Positions 7,212 through 13,786 of a stretch of 15,037 nt of DNA are shown here, piece by piece. A model generated the notes under the pieces. That model saw nothing but the letters and a program-made list of their open reading frames with translations, was not told the origin of the DNA and searched no databases. Position 1 is the stretch's first letter, and every line of letters starts with the position of its first letter. The stretch comes from Chitinophagaceae bacterium (GTDB lineage Bacteria > Bacteroidota > Bacteroidia > Chitinophagales > Chitinophagaceae): assembly GCA_947461645.1 (NCBI GenBank), contig CANHMN010000016.1, positions 1 through 15,037 on the forward strand, in the 5' to 3' direction. Made by a program: the position numbers and the translations under genes.

Positions 7212-8648
7212 ATGCCCGATTCGGAAAAAAATATTGAGTTATTGTTTAACGAAAAGAATCCTTATGCTTTTAATGGCGAGGCATTTCAAACTTTATCAAA
7301 TATTAATAAAAGTTCATTTTCGAAGCATTTTTATGTTGAAAGCTATGGATGTGCCATGAATTTTGCCGATAGTGAGGTAGTAGCTTCTATTTTACTCAAA
7401 GAAAACATAGGTTGTACCACACAACCTAATGAAGCAGACATCATCCTGATCAACACCTGTTCAATCAGAGAAAAAGCTGAAGAGAAAATAAGAAAACGAC
7501 TCACAGAATTTAAATGCCTAAAAAAACAAAAACCAGAACTCATCATAGGCATTTTAGGCTGTATGGCTGAAAGATTAAAAGGCAATCTCCTGGAAGAAGA
7601 AAAACTAGTTGATATCGTTGTTGGACCAGATGCATACAGAACTCTTCCTCAGCTTATCTCCGAGGCCGAAACAGGCCAAAAAGGAGTTAATGTTTTGCTC
7701 AGCAGAGATGAAACATATGCCGACATCTCCCCCATCAGACTCAACAGCAACGGCATAAATGCTTTTGTTAGTATTATGAGAGGTTGTAACAACATGTGCA
7801 GTTTTTGCGTAGTGCCTTTTACCAGAGGCAGAGAAAGAAGCAGAAGCGCTGAAAGCATAGTTGCCGAGTGTGAAGCTTTGTTCCATGATGGCTACAGAGA
7901 AGTCACTCTCCTCGGACAAAACGTAGACAGCTACCATTGGAAAGATGAAATCAACAACTCAGAGGTTTCCTTCGCTCAATTGATGGAAATGGTTGCAAAA
8001 ATTTCTCCCTTGCTCAGAGTAAGGTTTTCCACATCACACCCAAAAGATATTACGGACGAAGTGCTTCACACCATTCTCAAATACGATAACATCTGCAATT
8101 ACATTCATCTTCCGGCTCAAAGTGGCAGCAGCAGAGTGCTTGAAATGATGAACAGAACATATGACCGTGATTGGTACCTCCAAAAATTCAACAGGATAAA
8201 AGAAATCATACCCGATTGTGGCGTTTCTACAGACATGATCACAGGATTTTGCAGTGAAACTGAGGAAGACCATAAAGACTCCATGAGTTTAATGGAATAC
8301 TGCAAATTCGATCTGGCCTACATGTATTTTTATTCAGAAAGACCCGGCACTCTTGCAGCAAGAAAATATCCAGATGACGTTCCCCTGGAAACAAAGAAAA
8401 GAAGACTGAAAGAAATGGTGGAGCTTCATCGTATTCATTCCCTGGAAAGTATGCAAAAAGAAGTTGGTAAAACTTTTCGTGTATTGATTGAAGGGACCTC
8501 CAAAAAAAATGATGACGAATTTTATGGACGAAACGACCAAAACAAGGTTGTCGTTTTTCCTAAAGGAAATCTAAATCCCGGAGAATACGTTAATGTTCAG
8601 GTTACCGATTGTACCGCTGGTACACTGATTGGAACACCCCTAATGTAG
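7212..8648 (+). CDS. miaB: tRNA-2-methylthio-N6-dimethylallyladenosine synthase
   Basis: A 478-residue radical-SAM methylthiotransferase that adds a methylthio group to i6A37 next to the anticodon of tRNAs reading UNN codons. The N-terminal domain holds the auxiliary 4Fe-4S cluster cysteines 47 ([13 protein letters not shown]), 83 ([12 protein letters not shown]) and 117 (GILGCMAER). The radical-SAM cluster is Cys192, Cys196 and Cys199 in [29 protein letters not shown]-binding domain closes the protein (about 415-478). The pattern FADSEVVAS and the RGRERSR stretch favour MiaB over RimO or MtaB. The frame opens at a TTG (7167) inside the -7 promoter box; the ATG at 7212 gives the family's usual length and an A-rich leader. 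It is the first gene of a tight plus-strand cluster, five bases before the sigma-54 activator. Confidence 0.96.
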   Translation: MPDSEKNIELLFNEKNPYAFNGEAFQTLSNINKSSFSKHFYVESYGCAMNFADSEVVASILLKENIGCTTQPNEADIILINTCSIREKAEEKIRKRLTEFKCLKKQKPELIIGILGCMAERLKGNLLEEEKLVDIVVGPDAYRTLPQLISEAETGQKGVNVLLSRDETYADISPIRLNSNGINAFVSIMRGCNNMCSFCVVPFTRGRERSRSAESIVAECEALFHDGYREVTLLGQNVDSYHWKDEINNSEVSFAQLMEMVAKISPLLRVRFSTSHPKDITDEVLHTILKYDNICNYIHLPAQSGSSRVLEMMNRTYDRDWYLQKFNRIKEIIPDCGVSTDMITGFCSETEEDHKDSMSLMEYCKFDLAYMYFYSERPGTLAARKYPDDVPLETKKRRLKEMVELHRIHSLESMQKEVGKTFRVLIEGTSKKNDDEFYGRNDQNKVVVFPKGNLNPGEYVNVQVTDCTAGTLIGTPLM

Positions 8649-8653
8649 ATAAT

Positions 8654-9919
8654 ATGGAATTGCAGTTACTTAAAAACAGATTTGGCATTATCGGCAATGC
8701 ACCGGCGCTCAACCACGCGTTGAACGTAGCTGCGCAAGTAGCCAATACAGATTTGAGCGTTTTAATAAATGGGGAAAGTGGTGTGGGTAAAGAAGTATTT
8801 TCTCAAATCATTCATGCACTCTCCTCCAGAAAACACAATTCTTTTATAGCAGTTAACTGCGGGGCAATACCTGAAGGAACCATTGATTCCGAACTTTTTG
8901 GACACGAAAAAGGATCCTTCACCGGCGCAGTGGAAAACAGAAAAGGTTATTTTGAAACTGTAAACGGGGGGACTATTTTTCTAGATGAAATTGGAGAAAT
9001 GCCTCTTGGTACCCAAGCCAGACTGTTACGTGTACTCGAAACCGGAGAATACATCCGTGTTGGTAGCAGCAAAGTTCAAAAAACAGATGTTAGGGTTATT
9101 GCAGCAACCAATAAAGACCTGCTAGAATTTACCCATAAAGGGAAATTCAGAGAGGACTTATATTACCGACTAAACACCGTTCCAATAAGGGTTCCAGCAT
9201 TGAGAGACCGCAAAGATGACATCATTCTTCTCTTCAGAAAATTCGCAACAGATTTTGCAGAAAAATACAAGACAACGCCTGTTCAACTTAGTGATGAAGC
9301 AAAAACTATGATGACCCAATACCCATGGCCTGGCAATGTAAGGGAACTTAAAAATATTGCAGAACAAATTTCTGTGCTCAGTAAAAACAAACAAATAGAT
9401 GCTACTGCGCTTGATGGTTTCCTTCCAGAAATGCACAACAACAAGTTGCCGGCATTAAGTACCGGTCCGGGTGCAGTGAGCCAGGCCGAATTCGCCAACG
9501 AAAGGGAAATACTTTACAAACTCTTTTTTGATATGAAGAAGGATGTGAACGAACTTAAAAAAATGTTTTTTGAAATCGTTCAACATCCAGGCATGAATTC
9601 GCATGTTCCTGTTTATACCGGACCGAACTACCAGGAAATAAACCAGGATCATCCAAGTGAAGAAACAACAACAATTTCCAAAAGCAATTTGGCTACCCCT
9701 GTGGCACCTCTGCTCATCAGAAAAGAACAAAACACTTCAGAGATTTCTGTTCATGAAGATGTTGAAGAATCTTTGAGTATAATAGATAAAGAGAAAGAAC
9801 TCATAGTAAAAGCACTGAAAAAACATAGAGGAAAAAGAAAAGATGCCGCACTTGATCTTGGCATAAGCGAAAGAACTTTATACAGAAAATTAAAGGAATA
9901 CGATATTGAACATTTATAG
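8654..9919 (+). CDS. Sigma-54-dependent transcriptional activator, AAA+ core and Fis-type HTH, no sensor domain
   Basis: A 421-residue bacterial enhancer-binding protein that would use ATP hydrolysis to open RNA polymerase-sigma-54 promoters. The AAA+ domain starts almost at once: Walker A GESGVGKE (40-47), the sigma-54-contact loop GSFTGA (87-92, usually GAFTGA), Walker B GGTIFLDE (105-112), the arginine-finger region FREDLYYRLN (165-174) and sensor II GNVRELKN (227-234). A linker of about 120 residues (260-378) includes a charged amphipathic helix around 282-310. A Fis-type helix-turn-helix ends the protein (about 397-412, DLGISERTLYRKLKEY). There is no receiver, GAF or PAS domain, so activity may be set by expression, the linker or a partner. 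The TTG opening at 8609 would overlap miaB; the ATG at 8654, five bases after the miaB stop, is preferred. No target promoter was identified here. Confidence 0.93.
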   Translation: MELQLLKNRFGIIGNAPALNHALNVAAQVANTDLSVLINGESGVGKEVFSQIIHALSSRKHNSFIAVNCGAIPEGTIDSELFGHEKGSFTGAVENRKGYFETVNGGTIFLDEIGEMPLGTQARLLRVLETGEYIRVGSSKVQKTDVRVIAATNKDLLEFTHKGKFREDLYYRLNTVPIRVPALRDRKDDIILLFRKFATDFAEKYKTTPVQLSDEAKTMMTQYPWPGNVRELKNIAEQISVLSKNKQIDATALDGFLPEMHNNKLPALSTGPGAVSQAEFANEREILYKLFFDMKKDVNELKKMFFEIVQHPGMNSHVPVYTGPNYQEINQDHPSEETTTISKSNLATPVAPLLIRKEQNTSEISVHEDVEESLSIIDKEKELIVKALKKHRGKRKDAALDLGISERTLYRKLKEYDIEHL

Positions 9920-9938
9920 TTTCAAGGCAATTTTTATT

Positions 9939-10475
9939 ATGCTGCATAAATACAAAAACGCAACTACATTCACTTTCTTTTGGATAGCTGTTTTCCTGAT
10001 GCTCTCAGGCTTGATGTCTGCCACATGCAACTATTCATTCAAAGACACCTCCCCCATTCCTACTGAAGTAAAAAATTTCAGGGTGAATTATTTAGAAAAC
10101 AAAGCTGGATATGTTAATACACAACTTAGTCCGCAACTAACCGAAAAGCTAAAGCAAAAAATAATTGGCACCACCAGACTCAAACAAACCAACAATGAAG
10201 ATGCCGACTACGATATCAGCGGTTATGTTTCTGCTTACAATCTTTCAACTATAAGTATCAGTGGGTCCAATTCATCAGGAAACAGACTAACGGTAGGATT
10301 TCACTTGGTGTTTAAAAACAGGCTTGATGATAAAAAAAATTTCGAGGCGGAACTTTCCCGAGCATTTGACTTCGATGCTGGTCTTAGCTTAAGCCAGGCA
10401 GAATCTTCTTTAAACGACGAAATCGTAAAAAACATCACGGATGAAATCTTCAATAAGATTTTTTCCAATTGGTAA
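9939..10475 (+). CDS. lptE: LptE-like LPS-assembly lipoprotein
   Basis: A 178-residue exported protein. A hydrophobic segment (about 11-28) ends SATC, making Cys30 the likely lipidation site, although Ala-Thr before Cys is an atypical lipobox. The mature part begins CNYSFKDTSPIPTEVKNFRV, then YLENKAGYVNTQLSPQLTEKLKQKI. This resembles the Bacteroidota LptE form, in which a YSF..IP...K...V..F.N segment is followed by a helix starting near LS..LTE.L. LptE plugs the LptD barrel and helps place LPS in the outer leaflet of the outer membrane. The second half (DADYDISGYVSAYNLS and later strands) fits the family's alpha/beta sandwich. The frame opens at a TTG (9906) overlapping the upstream gene; the ATG at 9939 puts the signal segment at a normal distance and lies 19 bases after the activator gene. 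Confidence 0.78.
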   Translation: MLHKYKNATTFTFFWIAVFLMLSGLMSATCNYSFKDTSPIPTEVKNFRVNYLENKAGYVNTQLSPQLTEKLKQKIIGTTRLKQTNNEDADYDISGYVSAYNLSTISISGSNSSGNRLTVGFHLVFKNRLDDKKNFEAELSRAFDFDAGLSLSQAESSLNDEIVKNITDEIFNKIFSNW

Positions 10476-10547
10476 GCAAATTCATTCAAAGCAACTGATT
10501 CTAAGATTACTTTCCTAATTTTATTCCATTGTAATAGTAAAGCTAAA

Positions 10548-11249
10548 ATGCACAAGGATAAATCCATAGAAAATATATTACCCGGATTAGCATATAACCC
10601 TACTGAGCTTAAGGAGCAGTCGGAAAAATTCCCCTATTTTGGGTTGCTCCATTATTATTTGCTTCAAAAAATTGATCAATCTAGCGAGGACTTCCCAAAA
10701 GTCGCTCAAAAAACAGCACTTCATTTGAAAGAACCCTATCGTTTGCAATGTCTTGTTTCTGACGACAGTAACCTTCCAAACCTAGACTTTTCACCAACCC
10801 ATTCTATTGATAAAAGTGTTGACGAAAATGCTACTTCTGCAGGCACTCCCAATGAACCAATTGGGGAATCTTCTTCTGATGAAATGCTCTTCGAACCGTT
10901 GCATGCCTCAGACTATTTTGCATCGCAGGGCATCAAACTTTCCGAAGAAGTTAATGAAAATGATAAATTGAGCAAACAGTTGAAAAGTTTTACCGCTTGG
11001 CTCAAAACCATGAAAAAGGTTAATATTGAAAAATTGGCGGAGCTATCTCAACCCTTGGATCACAGGGTTGAACAAATGGCTGAAAAAAGCAATTTAATTG
11101 CTGAAGTTCTAACCGAATCAATGGCTGAAGTTTACCTTAGTCAGGGGAAAACCCAAAAAGCAATAGAAACTTATCAAAAATTAAGTTTGCAAAATCCTTC
11201 TAAAAGTGCTTACTTTGCAGACCTTATACAAAAAATTAAAGTGAAATAA
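10548..11249 (+). CDS. TPR-containing protein of unknown function
   Basis: A 233-residue protein with no signal peptide or membrane segment, so probably cytoplasmic. The N-terminus (1-70) is helical, with SEKFPYFGLLHYYLLQK. A low-complexity acidic, Ser-rich stretch follows (71-115). A conserved-looking block reads FEPLHASDYFASQGIKL (115-131) and SKQLKSFTAWLKTMKK (142-157). The C-terminus carries one recognisable TPR-like helix pair, AEVYLSQGKTQKAIETYQKL (193-212) followed by NPSKSAYFADLI. I recall similar proteins between lptE and secG in other Bacteroidota but know of no established function. It ends one base before secG, suggesting translational coupling and perhaps a role linked to secretion or envelope assembly; that is inference. 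The start is the first ATG, with the A-rich leader AGCTAAA. Confidence 0.7.
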   Translation: MHKDKSIENILPGLAYNPTELKEQSEKFPYFGLLHYYLLQKIDQSSEDFPKVAQKTALHLKEPYRLQCLVSDDSNLPNLDFSPTHSIDKSVDENATSAGTPNEPIGESSSDEMLFEPLHASDYFASQGIKLSEEVNENDKLSKQLKSFTAWLKTMKKVNIEKLAELSQPLDHRVEQMAEKSNLIAEVLTESMAEVYLSQGKTQKAIETYQKLSLQNPSKSAYFADLIQKIKVK

Positions 11250-11250
11250 A

Positions 11251-11622
11251 ATGTTAGTATTATTCGGAATCTTGATCATTATCGCATCTGTAATTCTTGG
11301 ATTTATCGTTCTTATACAAAACCCAAAAGGTGGTGGTTTATCCGGCACTTTCGGTGGTGTAAGCAACCAATTCATGGGTGTAAAACAAACTACTGATGTG
11401 TTGGAAAAAGGAACTTGGATTTTTGCAGCAGCAGTTGGTTTGCTGTGTTTGGTATCTCCAGCCTTTATTCCAAAGGATGGAAGTAACCAAGGAGATGATT
11501 TGATTAATAAAATGTCAACTACTCCTCAACAAAAAGCTACAGCTCCGGCACCTGCAGCAGCACCTGCCAACACTGCACCAATGCCTACTACAGCTCCTGC
11601 TGCACCAGCTTCAAATCAGTAA
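11251..11622 (+). CDS. secG: Preprotein translocase subunit SecG
   Basis: A 123-residue inner-membrane subunit of the SecYEG channel that helps SecA-driven export. Two membrane helices (about 3-22 and 55-73) flank the family motif QNPKGGGLSGTFGG (23-36), which loops between them. The C-terminal tail from about residue 90 is rich in Ala, Pro and Thr, with repeated AP pairs; such low-complexity tails are common on SecG of this phylum and are probably unstructured. It starts at an ATG one base after the stop of the TPR-protein gene and ends just before a strong terminator, so it is the last gene of the miaB transcription unit. Confidence 0.93.
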   Translation: MLVLFGILIIIASVILGFIVLIQNPKGGGLSGTFGGVSNQFMGVKQTTDVLEKGTWIFAAAVGLLCLVSPAFIPKDGSNQGDDLINKMSTTPQQKATAPAPAAAPANTAPMPTTAPAAPASNQ

Positions 11623-11643
11623 CAACAATTTTTTATAATACCA

Positions 11644-11678
11644 CCCGCAGTTTCCACATTGCGGGTTTTTTTATTTTA
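11644..11678 (+). terminator. Rho-independent terminator after secG
   Basis: A stem of CCCGCA (11644-11649) and TGCGGG (11660-11665) with a 10-base loop is followed directly by seven T and then ATTTT. It lies 22 bases after the secG stop codon and marks the end of the miaB-to-secG unit. mltG starts only about 27 bases past it, so that gene needs read-through or its own start site. Confidence 0.9.
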
Positions 11679-11704
11679 AATTGCGAGTCCTATTCCTGAA
11701 TACA

Positions 11705-12724
11705 ATGAAAAGAATTTTGCGCCCATTAATTGGTTTATTACTATTGTTTGGAATTTTTTCCGCTTATATTTTATTCTCTCCGCTCTCTGGTTCAAATGAA
11801 AAAAAATATTTTTTTGTTAAGACAGGCAGCAATTTCAAAGACGTTCAAAATGAAATAGTAAACCAAGAGATCCTTTCCTCCACATTTTATTTTGATATCA
11901 TTTGCAAGCTTATAAATTATCCCGGTAAAATAAACCCAGGCAGATTTGAAATAACACAAAGCACCACCCTGTTTGGTCTCATCAGAAAACTAAAATCCGG
12001 ACAACAAAAGGAAGTAAGATTGGTCATCAATAAATTGAGAACAAAAGAAGACCTTGCCAGCAAAATTGGTCGACAATTTGAAGCAGATTCTATTGAGGCC
12101 ATTCATTTCATGTACAACAATGACTCCCTTAAAAAATACAAAATCGACACCAACACCATGATGTGTCTTGTAATACCAAACTCATACCTTTTTTGGTGGA
12201 ATGGTTCGTTTGATAAAATTATTTACAGACTTAAATCACAACATGATTTATTTTGGGAAGGTAAAAGAACGGAAAAAGCCAAAAAGCTTGGCTTATCCAC
12301 AAACGAAGTTTATACATTGGCAAGCATTGTAGAAGAGGAAACAAATGCAACTGCTGATAAGGGTAAAGTGGCCAGCGTTTATCTTAATCGTCTCAAAAAA
12401 GGCATGAAGCTTGAAGCAGATCCTACAGTAAAATTTGCTATGCGAAATTTCGAATTAAAGAGAATTTTACACGGACACCTAACCTATCCTTCACCTTACA
12501 ATACTTATTTAAACAAAGGTTTGCCTCCGGGGCCAATTTGTACACCATCCATTAGCACCATTGATGCTGTGTTGAATGCTCCAACAACAGATTTCCTCTT
12601 TTTTGTTGCAAAGCCTGACCTTAATGGCTTATCCAATTTTTCAGCAGATTACAACACGCACCTAAAGTATGCAAAATTATACCAAGATGCTTTGGACAAA
12701 CTATTTGGAAAAACGTCTGACTAA
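11705..12724 (+). CDS. mltG: Endolytic peptidoglycan transglycosylase MltG
   Basis: A 339-residue YceG/MltG-family protein that cuts nascent glycan strands at the inner membrane and is thought to end their extension. One N-terminal signal-anchor helix (about 5-24) is followed by a LysM-like region (about 34-100) and the catalytic domain. In LASIVEEETNATADKGKVASVYLNRL the predicted catalytic residue is Glu210, matching Glu218 of the E. coli enzyme. Other family motifs are LEADPTVKFA (236-245) and YNTYLNKGLPPGPICTPS (265-282). The length is normal. The frame opens at a TTG (11681) just after the terminator; the ATG at 11705 places the membrane anchor at the N-terminus and is preferred. A YihY-family gene follows after 12 bases. 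Confidence 0.94.
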   Translation: MKRILRPLIGLLLLFGIFSAYILFSPLSGSNEKKYFFVKTGSNFKDVQNEIVNQEILSSTFYFDIICKLINYPGKINPGRFEITQSTTLFGLIRKLKSGQQKEVRLVINKLRTKEDLASKIGRQFEADSIEAIHFMYNNDSLKKYKIDTNTMMCLVIPNSYLFWWNGSFDKIIYRLKSQHDLFWEGKRTEKAKKLGLSTNEVYTLASIVEEETNATADKGKVASVYLNRLKKGMKLEADPTVKFAMRNFELKRILHGHLTYPSPYNTYLNKGLPPGPICTPSISTIDAVLNAPTTDFLFFVAKPDLNGLSNFSADYNTHLKYAKLYQDALDKLFGKTSD

Positions 12725-12736
12725 TATTATACAAGC

Positions 12737-13708
12737 GTGAAAAAAATTGAAAGAATAATCTTAACCAAAACACCGCTTGCCTATGTGGTTAACAAGAGCA
12801 AGCAAATTTACCCGCCAGGGTTTGAAGGTGTTCCACTATATGATGTGATTCGTTTTTTTTACAAACAAATTAAAGTCCATGGTTTATCGGAAAGAGCATC
12901 GGCTATTTCGTACAACTTTATTATGGCTATTCCACCTTCATTGCTTTTTATTTTCACTTTGATTCCTAATCTTCCCTTCATATCCAAAAGAACAATACAG
13001 GTTCAGTTGCACAGAATTATTTTAGATATCATTCCATCCAAAACATACAATACAGAGCTGATAAGGTTTGTAGATTCTTTTATTTACGAAAGCAAGATTG
13101 CTGTTTTATCTTTCGGTTTATTGCTTTCCCTGTTTTTTGCTTCCAGTGCCATGATGGGATTGATGCGTTCATTCAACAAAAAAAACTACATAGGATTTGA
13201 AAAAAGAATAGGTATTGCAACAAGATGGATGGCCATCAAACTTACCATTTTAATCTTTGGATTATTCTTTGCTTATTTCATATTGATGATTTCGCAAGGT
13301 GCAATTTTGAAGTGGCTGATTACAGCCCCAGGGCTGAGAGACATCATTTCCAACATCAGATGGATATTGATCGTTTTTTTGTTGTTTTTTGCCATTGGTT
13401 TTATCTTCAAATATGCCCCATCAGTGGAAAAAAGATGGAAACTTAATTCGCCGGGCACAATTACCACCACGCTGCTGTGTATCTTATCTTCTTTAGGCTT
13501 TTCCTATTTTGTAAACCATTTCGCTCGCTACAATGTGTTGTATGGTTCAATAGGAACCATCATGATGGTGATGGCTTTGATTTACATCAACTCTTTGTCT
13601 ATCCTTATTGGCTTTGAACTGAATGTGAGCATCAACTCCCTTAAAATAATCGCGAATCAGAGAAATCATGAGGAAAAACAGAAAAGAGCAGATGGCACAA
13701 CAAATTGA
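12737..13708 (+). CDS. YihY/BrkB-family integral membrane protein
   Basis: A 323-residue inner-membrane protein with six predicted helices (about 57-80, 120-145, 168-188, 208-226, 241-262, 270-296). Family signatures are ASAISYNFIMAIPPSLLFIF in the first helix, the polar YAPSVEKRWKLNSPGT stretch (226-241), and LYGSIGTIMMVMALIYINSL ahead of IGFELN at the end. These match YihY/UPF0761 proteins, once called ribonuclease BN or BrkB in error; the molecular function is not established. The start is a GTG at 12737, 12 bases after mltG: no ATG occurs in frame until residue 63, which would remove the conserved N-terminal part, so GTG is well supported. A short charged tail (305-323) is probably cytoplasmic. 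Confidence 0.9.
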   Translation: MKKIERIILTKTPLAYVVNKSKQIYPPGFEGVPLYDVIRFFYKQIKVHGLSERASAISYNFIMAIPPSLLFIFTLIPNLPFISKRTIQVQLHRIILDIIPSKTYNTELIRFVDSFIYESKIAVLSFGLLLSLFFASSAMMGLMRSFNKKNYIGFEKRIGIATRWMAIKLTILIFGLFFAYFILMISQGAILKWLITAPGLRDIISNIRWILIVFLLFFAIGFIFKYAPSVEKRWKLNSPGTITTTLLCILSSLGFSYFVNHFARYNVLYGSIGTIMMVMALIYINSLSILIGFELNVSINSLKIIANQRNHEEKQKRADGTTN

Positions 13709-13731
13709 AACCCCAAATTTAATGTGCTTCC

Positions 13732-13763
13732 TTTGGTCAATCAGACGATTAAAAGTATTTTTG
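13732..13763 (+). promoter_or_regulatory. Bacteroidota-type promoter for the dihydrolipoamide dehydrogenase gene
   Basis: TTTG at 13732-13735, a 20-base spacer, then TATTTTTG at 13756-13763 fit the TTTG / TAnnTTTG consensus. The start codon lies 24 bases past the -7 element, leaving a leader of about 17 bases. It fills the 78-base gap after the YihY-family gene, so lpd is probably its own transcription unit. Confidence 0.7.
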
Positions 13764-13786
13764 CCTAAATTTAAAACCAGATAAAC

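Noticed and set aside
7605..7937. A 110-codon minus-strand frame inside miaB
   Set aside because: Antisense to the radical-SAM core, which is clearly coding; composition is that of a shadow frame.
11520..11622. The Ala/Pro-rich end of secG as a frameshift or fused extra domain
   Set aside because: The frame is continuous to a stop just before the terminator, and low-complexity SecG tails are common in this phylum.
13693..13708. TGGCAC followed by TTG, resembling a -24/-12 sigma-54 promoter ahead of lpd
   Set aside because: The TTG is one base out of register, the following C is absent, and the site lies in the end of the YihY-family gene; the TTTG/TATTTTTG promoter downstream explains lpd better.
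12737..13708. Annotation of the YihY-family protein as ribonuclease BN
   Set aside because: That name came from an early misassignment; the protein is a six-helix membrane protein with no nuclease motif.
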